Below, piece after piece: positions 26,767 through 36,319 of a stretch of DNA of 52,192 nucleotides. The position numbers were made by a program, and so were the translations under genes. The notes below the pieces were generated by a model. It had not been told where the DNA came from, did not search any database, and was given only the letters and a program-made list of their open reading frames with translations. Source of the DNA: Nocardioides sp. Root1257. Its GTDB lineage: Bacteria; Actinomycetota; Actinomycetes; Propionibacteriales; Nocardioidaceae. The DNA is taken from NCBI RefSeq assembly GCF_001425175.1, contig NZ_LMDV01000002.1, positions 1 to 52,192 of the forward strand, written 5' to 3'. The number at the start of each line of letters is the position of its first letter. Position 1 is the first letter of the stretch.

Positions 26767-27300
26767 ATGGCCCGTCCCCGGTCTCGTCGGCAGCTCCGCC
26801 GCGACCTCCGCGCGGACACCTCCCGGCGCCGTACGGACCCCGAGGTCACTGCGCGCCTCGCCGCCGAGGCCGCGGAGTCCGAGCCCACGCCGTCGGCCGC
26901 ACGGCGGCCGAGGGTGGCGATCGCGGTCGCCTCCGTGGTCGTGGTGGTCCTCGCGACGCTCGGCATCGCCGCCGCCACCGATGCCTCCTGGGCGCCCTGG
27001 TCCCCCGACGATCCCGCACCGACCTCGCCGCCCACCCCGCCGCCCTCACAGCCGGCCGAGTCTCCGAGCACGCCGCTCACCCCGTCGCCCAGTGAGCCGA
27101 CCGAGACGCCGACCCCACGCAGCACGCCGCCGAGCCCGACGACGAGCGCCCCGGCGCCGACGAGGACGCCGTCGCCCTCCCCGTCGGCGCGCGGGACCAG
27201 CCCGACCGCCCTCCCGACCGTGCCCTCACTGCCTCTCTCGGGTTCGGCGACGCTGCCGCCGCTGCCGACCGACTCGCTCCCCGTCGTCGGCGTCGGCTGA
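26767..27300 (+). CDS. Membrane protein with long Pro/Thr/Ser-rich outer tail
   Basis: A 177-residue protein with a basic cytoplasmic N-terminus of about 48 residues, one transmembrane helix (VAIAVASVVVVVLATLGIAA) and an outer tail of about 100 residues made almost only of Pro, Ser and Thr (for example PTSPPTPPPSQPAESPS). Such tails are often O-glycosylated. It is divergent from the sigma-factor gene, a position often held by a partner of an ECF sigma factor, but no anti-sigma motif is visible. Confidence 0.7.
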   Translation: MARPRSRRQLRRDLRADTSRRRTDPEVTARLAAEAAESEPTPSAARRPRVAIAVASVVVVVLATLGIAAATDASWAPWSPDDPAPTSPPTPPPSQPAESPSTPLTPSPSEPTETPTPRSTPPSPTTSAPAPTRTPSPSPSARGTSPTALPTVPSLPLSGSATLPPLPTDSLPVVGVG

Positions 27301-27338
27301 GTCGTCGCGCCGATCGCGGCTCGCGGCCACCCGTCCGG

Positions 27339-27377
27339 GGTTTCGAGACAGGCGCTAGCGCGCCTTCCTCAACCACC
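27339..27377. repeat. Dispersed palindromic repeat, copy 2
   Basis: Reads GGTTTCGAGACAGGCGCTAG, then CGCGCCTTCCTCAACCACC. Its reverse complement is almost identical to the repeat at 51378-51413 (one difference in the central GCTAGC/GCTGGC) and shares both ends with copy 1 at 10424-10490. It lies in a convergent gap between two genes and is 8 nt from the stop of the histidine kinase. Confidence 0.85.
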
Positions 27378-27385
27378 GCCTCGAG

Positions 27386-28957
27386 CTAGCGCGGCATCCG
27401 GACCCGGAAGACGCTGCCCTGGCCGACGGCGCTGACGACGTCGATGCGGCCGCCGTGGCTCTCGACGATGTCCTTCGTGATGCTGAGGCCGAGACCGGCG
27501 CCGGCGACGGCGCGGCGGGCGGCGTCCTTGGTGCGGAAGAAGCGGGTGAAGAGGCGCTCACAGTCGTCGGGGGCGATGCCGATGCCGGTGTCGGCGACCT
27601 GGACCTCGACCCAGTCGCCGTCGGTGCCGAGCTGGACGGTGACGCGGCCGCCGGGCTCGGTGTACTTGATGGCGTTGGAGACCAGGTTGTCGACGACCTG
27701 CGCGATCCGCTGCGCGTCCATGCTCATGGGCAGGCGCGGCGGTGCCGACAGGACCAGCTCGATGCCGGCGCTGTCGGCGACCGGGCGGGCCGCCTCGACC
27801 GAGTCGAGGACGATGCCCGCGAGGTCCGACGGGGAGCGGGTGATGGGCATCGGGCTGCCGTCGCGCTGCGCGGTGTCGAGCAGGTCGCCGATCAGGCGCC
27901 GGAGTCGTTCCGCGTTGCGGTGCACGACGTGGAGCTGCTCGACGGCGTGCGGCGGCATCGTGCTGTCCTCCTCGAGCAGCTGCACGTAGCCGACGATCGA
28001 GGTCAACGGCGTACGCAGCTCGTGCGAGACCAGCGCCACGAACTCGTCCTTGACCTGCAGTGCCCGCATGAAGTCGGTGACGTCGGTGTAGGCGAGGGCG
28101 GCCCCGGCGAAGGCGCCGTCCTCGCTGCGCACGGTCCGGGCCGAGACCGACAGGGCGCGACGGGCCGCCGGGTCCTCGCCGATCCACATGCGTACGTCGT
28201 CGAACTCCTCGCCCAGGCTGGCGCGATGGGCCGGCATCCGGTCCGAGGCCATCAGGGTCCGGGCATCGACGTCGAAGACCTCGCCCAGCTGTCCCGCCTG
28301 GCCGGAGTGCCCCTGCGGGTAGCCGAGGGCCATGAACTCCTGGTGGCGACGGTTCATGCCGACGTAGTGCCCGTCGCGGTCGAGGAGGAGCAGACCGACG
28401 TCGACGGTGTCGAAGATCGCCTGGCTGACCCGGCGCTGGTGCTCGATGGTGCCCGAGTGGACGCGGACCTGCTCCATGCCGTCGGCGATCGCAAGCGCCG
28501 TGACCACGACGACGAGCGCGATGAAGAGGACCCGCGGGACCATGACCGAGTCGCCCTCGCTGTAGATCAGCCCGGGGACGACCAGGAAGAGGACGGTCGC
28601 CACACCGGCGATGACCGCGCCGAACCGGCCGAACTGCCGACCGAGCCACAGCGCGGGGAAGACGGCGAGCAGGCCGTTCCCGCCCTCGGGAGCCAGGCGG
28701 GTCACTCCGACCACGGCGATCGAGCCGACCGGCAGGACCAGCGTCAGCCGCGGGTCGAGCCGGTCCCACGGGACCAGCACGCCGAGCACGAGGAGGACCA
28801 CCGCACCGACCAGTCCCAGTCCGGGCCCCGAGAGCACGTCGAACCGGGAGCCGGCGATCACCCGGAAGGCGACGTCGATCCCGTAGAGCACGGTGAACAC
28901 GACCTGGAACCGGCCGGGGTCGGCCATCCAGGCCAGCGACCAGCCCCGTCGGCTCAC
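27386..28957 (-). CDS. Membrane PAS-sensor histidine kinase (paralogue 1 of 3)
   Basis: A 523-residue kinase. About six transmembrane helices fill residues 12-165, with the motif FPALWLGRQFGRFGA shared by its two paralogues. A PAS domain follows (SQAIFDTVDVGLLLLDRDG), then HisKA with LVSHELRTPLTSIVGY (His312) and HATPase with NLVSNAIKYT, DTGIGI and GAGLGLSI. No receiver is attached and no response-regulator gene is nearby. The GTG start overlaps the uppS stop by 4 nt (GTGA), so the two genes are translationally coupled. Confidence 0.92.
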   Translation of the reverse strand: MSRRGWSLAWMADPGRFQVVFTVLYGIDVAFRVIAGSRFDVLSGPGLGLVGAVVLLVLGVLVPWDRLDPRLTLVLPVGSIAVVGVTRLAPEGGNGLLAVFPALWLGRQFGRFGAVIAGVATVLFLVVPGLIYSEGDSVMVPRVLFIALVVVVTALAIADGMEQVRVHSGTIEHQRRVSQAIFDTVDVGLLLLDRDGHYVGMNRRHQEFMALGYPQGHSGQAGQLGEVFDVDARTLMASDRMPAHRASLGEEFDDVRMWIGEDPAARRALSVSARTVRSEDGAFAGAALAYTDVTDFMRALQVKDEFVALVSHELRTPLTSIVGYVQLLEEDSTMPPHAVEQLHVVHRNAERLRRLIGDLLDTAQRDGSPMPITRSPSDLAGIVLDSVEAARPVADSAGIELVLSAPPRLPMSMDAQRIAQVVDNLVSNAIKYTEPGGRVTVQLGTDGDWVEVQVADTGIGIAPDDCERLFTRFFRTKDAARRAVAGAGLGLSITKDIVESHGGRIDVVSAVGQGSVFRVRMPR

Positions 28958-29742
28958 TGGACCGCTCCGCCGTACCTGCGGTCGCGGCGCGCGTACAGGT
29001 CGATGGCCTGCCACAGGTGCCGGCGGTCGACGTCGGGCCAGAGCACGTCGGTGAACACCAGCTCGGAGTAGGCCGCCTGCCAAAGCATGAAGTTGGACAG
29101 GCGCTGCTCCCCCGACGTCCTCCAGATCAGGTCGGCGTCGGACTGCTCCGGGACGTACAGGTGTCGCGCGAAGGTCTTCTCGTCGACCTTCTCCGGGTCC
29201 AGCCGGCCGGCCGCGACCTCGCGGGCGATGCTGCGGGCCGTGTCGGCGAGCTCGGCGCGTCCGCCGTAGTTGACGCACATGGTGAGCGTCAGGACGTCGT
29301 TCTTCTTCGTCAGCTCCTCGGCGACCTGGAGCTCGCGGATCACCGACTTCCACAGTCGCGGCGCCCGGCCGGCCCAGCGCACCCGGACGCCGAGCTCGTG
29401 CATCTCGTCGCGGCGCCGCCGGATCACGTCGCGGTTGAAGCCCATGAGGAACTTCACCTCGTCCGGCGAGCGGGTCCAGTTCTCGGTCGAGAACGCGTAC
29501 GCCGAGATCGCCTTGACGCCGATCTCGATGGCACCCTCGACGACGTCGAAGAGGGAGTGCTCCCCCTGCTCGTGACCTTTGGTGCGGGGCAGGCCGCGCT
29601 CCTTGGCCCAGCGACCGTTGCCGTCCATGACCACGGCGACGTGCCGCGGGACCAGGTCCTTCGGGATCGCCGGGGGCCGAGCGCCCGAGGGATGTGGAGT
29701 GGGCTGGCGGACGGAGCGCTTCACGGGGTGGAGCCTAGTCAC
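28954..29742 (-). CDS. uppS: Isoprenyl transferase (undecaprenyl/decaprenyl diphosphate synthase)
   Basis: A cis-prenyltransferase that makes the polyprenyl carrier for cell-wall synthesis. The product is 262 residues, or 255 if GTG 29721 is used. Catalytic motifs are clear: VAVVMDGNGRWAKERGLPRT (Asp), SAYAFSTENWTR, and the C-terminal RTSGEQRLSNFMLWQAAYSE with VLWPDVD. It is sandwiched between sensor kinase genes in the same unit, 15 nt after one and overlapping the next. In actinobacteria it commonly follows recO; here the two are separated by about 8.6 kb. Confidence 0.95.
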   Translation of the reverse strand: MTRLHPVKRSVRQPTPHPSGARPPAIPKDLVPRHVAVVMDGNGRWAKERGLPRTKGHEQGEHSLFDVVEGAIEIGVKAISAYAFSTENWTRSPDEVKFLMGFNRDVIRRRRDEMHELGVRVRWAGRAPRLWKSVIRELQVAEELTKKNDVLTLTMCVNYGGRAELADTARSIAREVAAGRLDPEKVDEKTFARHLYVPEQSDADLIWRTSGEQRLSNFMLWQAAYSELVFTDVLWPDVDRRHLWQAIDLYARRDRRYGGAVQ

Positions 29743-29757
29743 GCCGTCCGGTGGAGA

Positions 29758-31428
29758 TCAGGAAGCGAGACGGATGACCTGCAGGGGAAGCACGACGCGG
29801 AACTCGCTGCCCCGACCCAGCTCGCTGTCGACCTCGATCACGCCGCCGTGCCCCTCGATGATCTGCTTCGTGATCGCGAGCCCCAGCCCGACGCCGCGGA
29901 TGGCCTGGTCCGCGGCCTGCTGGGTCCGGAAGAACCGGTTGAAGACCTGGTCGAGGTCGTCGGGCGCGATGCCCATCCCGGTGTCGCGCACCAGCAGCTC
30001 CACCGCGTCCGTGCGCTCGTCGAGCGTGACGTGGACCGAGCCGCCGCGCGGCGTGTACTTGATCGCGTTGGAGACGAGGTTGTCGACGACCTGGGCGAGC
30101 CGCACCTGGTCACCGACCAGGCCCGCCTGCGTCGGCAGGTCCGCCTCCAGCACGATCCCCGCATCGGCCGCGTGCGGGCGGGCGGACGCGATCGACTCGG
30201 CGACGATGCTCGCGAGGTCGACCGGTCCGGGATCGAGGCTGAGCCCGTTGCTCGTGACCTGGGCGGCCTCCAGCAGGTCGTCGACCAGGATCCGCAGGCG
30301 GTCGGCGCTGCGGGCCACGACGCCGATCTGCTTGAGGGCGATCTCGGGCAGGTCCTCACGCTCGTGGAGCATGCTGACGTAGCCGTAGATCGAGGTCAGC
30401 GGGGTCCGCAGCTCGTGCGAGACCAGCCCGATGAACTCGTCCTTCACCGCCAGCGCACGCATCAGGTCGGTGACGTCCGTGCCGGCGAGGGCCGCGCCGA
30501 TGAAGTCACCGGCCTCGCCCTCGGCGTGCCGGGCGGAGACCGACACGGCCCGCCGGGTGCGCGGATCGTTGCCCGACCACATCAGGAAGTCGTCGAACTC
30601 CTCCCCACGGGCCGCGCGCGAGCTGGGGACCTCGTCGGCGCTCAGTGGGGTCACCCCGTCGGCGGCGAAGCAGTGGCCCGGCCACTCCAGGTCGGTCCCG
30701 TCCGGGAGGCTGAGCGAGACGAACTCGCCGTACCGGTGGTTCATGGCCAGGAGCTCGCCGTCGCGGTCGAGCAGCATCAGCCCGACGCCGGCGGCGTCGA
30801 AGATCGCCTGCGACGTGTGCTGGTGGGCCTTGATCGTCTCGAGCGCGCGGGCCAGCTCGGACTCGCCGCGCTCGGCGCGGGCCTGCGCCGAGCGCGCGAC
30901 CTCGAGCCCTGCGGAGATCGCGAGCGAGCTGACGCCGGCGATCAGCGGGATCATCACGAGGTAGGTCAGTCCGGCGCCGCGCGGCCCGTGGTAGGTCAGG
31001 CCCGGGACGGTGACCAGCACCAGCGAGGCGACGACCGCGACCAGGGCGCCCCACTCGCCGTACCGGCGACCCAGCCAGAGCGCCGGCAGCACGACCAGCA
31101 GGCCCAGCCCGCCGTCCTCGTTGCTGAGCAGGGCCACCCCGACCACGCCGATGTCGAGGATCGCGATCACCGAGATCGACGTACGGCGCCGGGCGCCCGG
31201 GACGCACCACGAGAGGACCGTCAGCAGCGCCGAGAGCACGACGGCCCGCACCACCCAGCTCTCCCAGGAGAGCGCGATCCCGCCGACGACCCGCAGGCCC
31301 GCCTCTGCGGCGAGCAGGACCGTGAACCCCAGCTGGAGGATGCGCGGGTCGGGCTCGCCACGGAGCCACACCAGCCGCCACACGGCGGCAGCCGCGGCCC
31401 GGGACATGCCCGACCCGAACGCCTTCAC
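29758..31428 (-). CDS. Membrane PAS-sensor histidine kinase (paralogue 2 of 3)
   Basis: A 556-residue kinase with the same plan as its neighbours: a short N-terminal segment with GEPDPRILQLGFTVLL, about six transmembrane helices including LPALWLGRRYGEWGALV, a PAS domain (SQAIFDAAGVGLMLLDRDG), and HisKA LVSHELRTPLTSIYGY (His338). HATPase follows with NLVSNAIKYT, DTGMGI and GVGLGLAI. The GTG start overlaps the stop of the upstream kinase by 4 nt (GTGA). Confidence 0.92.
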   Translation of the reverse strand: MKAFGSGMSRAAAAAVWRLVWLRGEPDPRILQLGFTVLLAAEAGLRVVGGIALSWESWVVRAVVLSALLTVLSWCVPGARRRTSISVIAILDIGVVGVALLSNEDGGLGLLVVLPALWLGRRYGEWGALVAVVASLVLVTVPGLTYHGPRGAGLTYLVMIPLIAGVSSLAISAGLEVARSAQARAERGESELARALETIKAHQHTSQAIFDAAGVGLMLLDRDGELLAMNHRYGEFVSLSLPDGTDLEWPGHCFAADGVTPLSADEVPSSRAARGEEFDDFLMWSGNDPRTRRAVSVSARHAEGEAGDFIGAALAGTDVTDLMRALAVKDEFIGLVSHELRTPLTSIYGYVSMLHEREDLPEIALKQIGVVARSADRLRILVDDLLEAAQVTSNGLSLDPGPVDLASIVAESIASARPHAADAGIVLEADLPTQAGLVGDQVRLAQVVDNLVSNAIKYTPRGGSVHVTLDERTDAVELLVRDTGMGIAPDDLDQVFNRFFRTQQAADQAIRGVGLGLAITKQIIEGHGGVIEVDSELGRGSEFRVVLPLQVIRLAS

Positions 31429-33077
31429 GACGCCATCCGCTCGGCCGGCAGCGGCAGCACGATCCGGAACTCGCTGCCCTGGCCCAGCTCGCTGTCCACC
31501 TCGATCAGGCCGCCGTGGCTCTCCACGATCGACTTGCTGATCGAGAGCCCGAGACCGACCCCCTGGATGGCGCTCAGCGTCGCCTCCCGGGTCCGGAAGA
31601 AGCGGGTGAACAGCTGGCCCTGGTCCTCGCGCTTGATCCCGATGCCGGTGTCGCGCACCCGGATGACGGCGCAGGCCCCGTCGACGGCCGCGTGCACGTG
31701 CGCGTGACCGCCGGGGCCGGTGTACTTGATCGCGTTCGAGACCAGGTTGTCGACGACCTGCCCCAGGCGCTGCGGGTCGCCGGTGAAGGCGATCGTGTCG
31801 GGGGCGTCCACGTCGAGGTGGACGCCGGCGCGGGTGGCGCTCGGCCGCGCGGCGACCACGGACTCCCGCACGATCACGGCGAGGTCCGTCCCCTGCTCCT
31901 GCAGCGGCACCGGCCGGCCGGAGTGCTGGACCTCCTCGAGCAGGTCGCCGACCAGCCGCTCGAGGCGCTGGCCGTTGCGGGCGACGGCCTCGAGGTGCTT
32001 GCGCAGCAACGGGTCGAGGTCGGTGCGCTCGAGCGCGACCGAGACGTAGCCGACGATCGAGGTCAGCGGCGTGCGCAGCTCGTGCGAGACCAGGGCGATG
32101 AAGTCGTCCTTCACCTGGAGCGCGCGCATGAAGTCCGTGACGTCCGTGTAGGAGACCGCAGCACCGACGAGCTCGCCGTTCGGGTCCTCGACCCGGCGGG
32201 CGGAGATCGACATCGCGCGGCGCGACTGCTCGTCGGCGCCGATCCAGACCCGGACGTCGTCGAACTCCTCGCCCCTGCGGGCGCGGGCCGTCGGGACGTC
32301 GTCGATCAGGAGCTGCGTCGTACCGCACTCGTCGTAGACCTGCGGGTCGCTGAGGTCGCCCGCGGGGTAGGCCAGGTCGGAGAACTCCGCCAGCCGGTGG
32401 TTGAGCAGCAGCGGCTGGCCGTTGCGGTCGAGCAGCGCCAGGCCGACGTCGACGGCCTCGAAGATGGCGTACGCCGAGCGGCGGTTGCGCTCGATGACCT
32501 CCAGCGCGGCCTCGAGCTCGGTCTCCCGCGCCTCGGCCCGGACCTGGGCGGCGTTGGCAGCGGTGAGGGCCGCGTTGGTCGCGAAGGCCCCGAACCCCGC
32601 CAGGGCCGGGAGCACGAGCAGACGCTCGACCGTGACGATGTCGGCGCCGTGCGAGAGGACGCCCGGGACGGTGATGAAGGCGACCGTCGACGCCGTCGCG
32701 AGAGCCGCACCTCGCAGGCCCAGCTCGAGCCCGAGCCAGATCGCGGGGAGCACGACCAGCGGGGAGGCCGCGTCGAAGTCGGAGCCCTGGGCCAACGCGC
32801 CGAGCGCGCCGATGTGCACGACCGCGAGTCCCCGGGCGAGCGTCGTCACCCGGGAGGCGGGCACGGCCAGCACGACCGCGGCGCCGACCACGGACAGGGC
32901 GACCCCGGCGACCGGCCACGACAGCAGGGCGACCGGCCCCTCGCCGCGCACCCGGAGCCCGAGTGCGGCGAGCAGGATGAGCGTGAACGACGACTGGAGC
33001 ACCCGTGGATCGGGCTCCCCTGCGTTCCAGAGCAGATGGGTGATCACCCACCTGCACCGTTGAGTCCAGCCCCGCAC
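31425..33077 (-). CDS. Membrane PAS-sensor histidine kinase (paralogue 3 of 3)
   Basis: A 550-residue kinase, first of the transcription unit. It has GEPDPRVLQSSFTLIL before about six transmembrane helices (with LPAIWLGLELGLRGAAL), a PAS domain (YAIFEAVDVGLALLDRNG), HisKA LVSHELRTPLTSIVGY (His332) and HATPase NLVSNAIKYT, DTGIGI, GVGLGLSI. I prefer GTG 33077, just after GGGAGGG; GTG 33047 or ATG 33119 are alternatives. It is divergent from the glycan locus. Confidence 0.9.
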   Translation of the reverse strand: MRGWTQRCRWVITHLLWNAGEPDPRVLQSSFTLILLAALGLRVRGEGPVALLSWPVAGVALSVVGAAVVLAVPASRVTTLARGLAVVHIGALGALAQGSDFDAASPLVVLPAIWLGLELGLRGAALATASTVAFITVPGVLSHGADIVTVERLLVLPALAGFGAFATNAALTAANAAQVRAEARETELEAALEVIERNRRSAYAIFEAVDVGLALLDRNGQPLLLNHRLAEFSDLAYPAGDLSDPQVYDECGTTQLLIDDVPTARARRGEEFDDVRVWIGADEQSRRAMSISARRVEDPNGELVGAAVSYTDVTDFMRALQVKDDFIALVSHELRTPLTSIVGYVSVALERTDLDPLLRKHLEAVARNGQRLERLVGDLLEEVQHSGRPVPLQEQGTDLAVIVRESVVAARPSATRAGVHLDVDAPDTIAFTGDPQRLGQVVDNLVSNAIKYTGPGGHAHVHAAVDGACAVIRVRDTGIGIKREDQGQLFTRFFRTREATLSAIQGVGLGLSISKSIVESHGGLIEVDSELGQGSEFRIVLPLPAERMAS

Positions 33078-33166
33078 CTGGCCCTCCCTACCCACCTGTC
33101 GGCGAGACGATCGGCACATCGCCGCCGGATCTGAGGTCTGTGTGGTGCGGTGATACTTTTCGCGCC

Positions 33167-34651
33167 ATGACGACGTCGGCTGCTCCTGAGGCCCCGTCGA
33201 CCGACAGCACCGACCGCCGCCTCGACCGCCTCGGGTGGCTGGGCGTCGGGATCATCACGGCGATCGTCGGCCTCAGCTGGCTCCCCGTGCTCGACGCGTC
33301 CTGGGGCAACAACCACGAGGGGCGGGTCTTCGCCCGGCTGGCCCTGCAGGTGCGCAACCTGCACGAGCTGGGCATCCGGGGGTCCGACTTCGGCACCAGC
33401 TGGGTGCCGTACGCCTCGCACGCCTATGCCCACCACCCGCCGATGGCCGACCTGCTCTCCCAGCTGGTCGGCGCCCTGCCGGGCGAGACCGAGTGGCAGG
33501 TCCGGCTGGCGCCGTACCTCCTGGGCGTGCTCGCACTCCCCTCGGCCGCGTGGTTGCTCCGCGAGCTCAGCGTGCGGTGGGCGCCGACGCTGCTCGCGGT
33601 GGGGCTGCTGGCGAGCTGCGGCCTCTACTGGGTCTACGGACGCATCGTGTGGGACCTCGGTCCGGCGCTGGCGATGACCGCCGCGATCGTGGGGGTCGCG
33701 CGGCGTCCGGATCCGTCCCGACGCCGGCTCACCGTGGCCGGCCTGCTCTGCGTCTTCGCGGTCACGACCGGCTGGCTCTGCGTCGCGTTCGCGGCCGGGC
33801 TCGGTCTGTGGCTCCTGCTCCAGCGCCGGCTGAGCCGCGTCACGATCTGGATCGGCGCCTCGATGGTGCTGGGCGTCGCGATCATCCTGCTCTTCGTGGT
33901 CGGCATCGCCGGGGCGGCCGAGCTCGGCGCACAGACCACCACGCGCACCGGCAACGGCGGCCTGACCTTCGGTGAGTACCTGCGCCTCGAGGGCGGCCGG
34001 CTGCACGACCTCTTCCCGTGGTGGAGTCTGGTGCTGCTCCCCGCCGGCGTCGTCGCCGGGCTGGTACGCCGCGACACCCGCTCGCTCATGGGCGTCCTGA
34101 CCCTGATCGCCCTGGGCTGGGTGCTGCTCCTGCGGCAGGGCTCGACCGTGCACGACTACTGGATGTTCTCGCTCCTCGTGCCGTTCGTGGTCGGCGTCGG
34201 CATCCTGCTCGACATGGTCTGGCAGGCGCTGCCGCGCTGGCGGGGCATCGCCGCGGGGGTCGCCGGCGCGGGCATCGCCCTGTCCTTCCCGATCATGGCG
34301 TTCGGGCACACCGGCACCAGCTACGTCTCCGACCCGCTCGACGGCGGCACCCTGGCCGAGGCGCACCCGCCGCCCCCGGGACAGGAGCGGGCATGGGAGG
34401 TCGGCACGCTCCCCGGCCGGTGGCTCGCGTACTACTGGGACCTGCCGCCGGAGGCCGTGGACCCGGCCCTGCTGCGCACGATCCCGCCCGACGACCAGGT
34501 CTTCGTCGACGGCTCCGACCTGCCCCGCTGGCTCTCCCCGTCCGTGCTCCGCCACCCCATCGCGCGGCAGGGTCACTACTACCTGGTGCGCGCCGAGGAC
34601 GTACGGCGTGCGGTGCTCGCCCCGAAGGACCGGCCACCCCGCACGGACTGA
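33167..34651 (+). CDS. Polytopic membrane glycosyltransferase, GT39/ArnT-like
   Basis: A 494-residue protein with about ten transmembrane helices. The first outer loop has an acidic motif (SWGNNHEGRVFARLALQ) and a second loop ASHAYAHHPPMADLL, the arrangement seen in GT-C fold enzymes that transfer sugars from polyprenyl phosphates. The long C-terminal outer domain includes YVSDPLDGGTLAEAHPPPPG. It starts at ATG 33167. It opens a plus-strand pair with the GT2 gene that could supply its lipid-linked sugar. Confidence 0.82.
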   Translation: MTTSAAPEAPSTDSTDRRLDRLGWLGVGIITAIVGLSWLPVLDASWGNNHEGRVFARLALQVRNLHELGIRGSDFGTSWVPYASHAYAHHPPMADLLSQLVGALPGETEWQVRLAPYLLGVLALPSAAWLLRELSVRWAPTLLAVGLLASCGLYWVYGRIVWDLGPALAMTAAIVGVARRPDPSRRRLTVAGLLCVFAVTTGWLCVAFAAGLGLWLLLQRRLSRVTIWIGASMVLGVAIILLFVVGIAGAAELGAQTTTRTGNGGLTFGEYLRLEGGRLHDLFPWWSLVLLPAGVVAGLVRRDTRSLMGVLTLIALGWVLLLRQGSTVHDYWMFSLLVPFVVGVGILLDMVWQALPRWRGIAAGVAGAGIALSFPIMAFGHTGTSYVSDPLDGGTLAEAHPPPPGQERAWEVGTLPGRWLAYYWDLPPEAVDPALLRTIPPDDQVFVDGSDLPRWLSPSVLRHPIARQGHYYLVRAEDVRRAVLAPKDRPPRTD

Positions 34652-34688
34652 CGGTCGCCGCAGATTGTGTGAGAGAGTCGCTCCCGCC

Positions 34689-35576
34689 ATGAGCCTCACT
34701 GCGACCGTCGTCCTCCCCTGCTACAACGAGGAGGGCCACGTCCTCCAGGAGATCGAGAGGATCAGCCGCGCGATGGACGCCAGCGGCCTGTCCTACGAGC
34801 TCCTGGTGATCGACGACGCCTCCACCGACCGGACCCTCGAGGTCGTGCAGTCCGTCGCGGCGACGTACCCCGCGATGCGGATCCTCCCGTTCCACCGCAA
34901 CGGCGGGTCGGGTACCGCTCGTCGGATCGGCACCCGCGAGGCGCGCGGCGAGATCGTCGTCTGGACCGACGCCGACATGACCTACCCCAACGAGCGCATC
35001 CCCGAGCTCGTGCGGATGCTGCTCGACGACCCCACGATCGACCAGGTCGTCGGCGCCCGCACCGCTGAGAAGGGGACCTACAAGGCCCTCCGGGTGCCCG
35101 CGAAGTGGCTCATCCGCCGCATCGCCGAGTGGCTCAGCGGCACCAAGATCCCCGACCTCAACTCGGGTCTGCGGGCCTTCCGCCGCGAGGTGTCCCTCCC
35201 CTACCTGCGGCTGCTGCCCCCCGGCTTCTCCTGCGTGACGACGCTGACGATGTCGTTCCTGCACAACCAGCACGACATCCGCTACGAGCCCATCGACTAC
35301 GCGACGCGGGCCGGCACGTCGAAGTTCCACTTCGTGCGGGACGCCTACCGCTACATCCTCCAGGTCGTGCGGATGGTCATGTACTTCAACCCGCTGAAGG
35401 TCCTGATGCCGCCGGCGCTCTGGCTGCTGCTGCTCGGCCTCGCGAAGGTCGTGTACGACGTCGTCGCCCACCCGGTGCGGATCGCCAACAACACCGTCTT
35501 CATGCTGCTCGCGGGCATGATCATCGGGTCGCTGGCCCTGCTGGCCGACCTGATCGTGCGCTCGCGCGCGGACTAG
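34689..35576 (+). CDS. Polyprenyl-phosphate glycosyltransferase, GT2 family
   Basis: A 295-residue GT-A enzyme of the DPM1/GtrB type. The nucleotide-binding start is VVLPCYNEEGHVLQEI, with LLVIDDASTDRT and the DXD motif in VVWTDADMTYP. The catalytic region is DLNSGLRAFRRE, and two transmembrane helices follow at the C-terminus (about 235-285). It would load a sugar on polyprenyl phosphate at the inner face of the membrane. The start is ATG 34689. It ends in a 4-nt convergent overlap with the methyltransferase gene. Confidence 0.92.
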   Translation: MSLTATVVLPCYNEEGHVLQEIERISRAMDASGLSYELLVIDDASTDRTLEVVQSVAATYPAMRILPFHRNGGSGTARRIGTREARGEIVVWTDADMTYPNERIPELVRMLLDDPTIDQVVGARTAEKGTYKALRVPAKWLIRRIAEWLSGTKIPDLNSGLRAFRREVSLPYLRLLPPGFSCVTTLTMSFLHNQHDIRYEPIDYATRAGTSKFHFVRDAYRYILQVVRMVMYFNPLKVLMPPALWLLLLGLAKVVYDVVAHPVRIANNTVFMLLAGMIIGSLALLADLIVRSRAD

Positions 35577-36319
35577 CCTGCGGTCCGGGCACGGGCCAGC
35601 AGGCCCGGCCCACCGCCCACGCCCTTGTCCTGCAGCCAGCGGAACGGCGCGGTGCCGTGCTGCGCCAGCGCCGCGTGCGGTGAGGACGTGGGCTGGAAGA
35701 GCCGGCCGCTGCCGGCGGTGCGGTCCTCGATGGACTCGTCGCCGCGCTTGGCCAGGCGCCGGCGCCCGAGCTGGTTGCGCGCCGTCTCGAGCACGTAGCC
35801 GAGCGGCCCGCTGAACTGACGGACCTCCACGTCCACGAGCCCGACGGAGCGCATCAGCTCCTCGAGCACCGGGGGGTCGTAGCGCCGGAAGTGCCCGGCC
35901 ATCACGTCGGCCGCCGCGAACCGACGCGAGAAGCCGGGCACGCTCATCAGGATCGTGCCGCCCGGGCGCAGCCGCGCCACCCAGCTCTCGAGCGCCGCAC
36001 GGTCGTCCTCGATGTGCTCCAGCACCTCGAACGCGCAGACCAGGTCGAACCTGCGCTCGGCGTCGAGCACCTCGACTCCCCCGTTGCGTGCCTCGCCGCT
36101 GCCACCGTCGGCCTCCAGGCGGTGGTGGGCGACCTCGAACGCCTGCCGGTCCGGCTCGACGCCGACGTACGCCGGGTAGCGCCGCGCCAGGCGCACGCCG
36201 AAGCCGCCCTGCCCGCACCCGACCTCGAGCACGTCGATGGCGGTGCGGGGCAGCGCGGACTGCACCGCTCCCCACCGCATCCAGGCGGCGGGGCTGAGCG
36301 GGGGCTCGGTGGACGTCAC
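35573..36319 (-). CDS. Class I SAM-dependent methyltransferase
   Basis: A 248-residue Methyltransf_11/23-type enzyme. Motif I is VLEVGCGQGGFGVRLARRY, followed by VGVEPDRQAFEVA, CAFEVLEHIEDD (the typical FEVLEH strand) and LRPGGTILMSVPG. It has no membrane segment. The GTG start overlaps the stop of the GT4 gene upstream (GTGA), so the two are coupled, which suggests methylation of the same glycan or lipid. Confidence 0.9.
   Translation of the reverse strand: MTSTEPPLSPAAWMRWGAVQSALPRTAIDVLEVGCGQGGFGVRLARRYPAYVGVEPDRQAFEVAHHRLEADGGSGEARNGGVEVLDAERRFDLVCAFEVLEHIEDDRAALESWVARLRPGGTILMSVPGFSRRFAAADVMAGHFRRYDPPVLEELMRSVGLVDVEVRQFSGPLGYVLETARNQLGRRRLAKRGDESIEDRTAGSGRLFQPTSSPHAALAQHGTAPFRWLQDKGVGGGPGLLARARTAG

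Noticed and set aside
29758..33057. A single 1099-codon open frame covering two kinases
   Set aside because: Only the downstream part is kinase sequence. Upstream of 31428 this frame is Arg/Pro/Ala-rich nonsense lying over the real kinase at 31425-33077.
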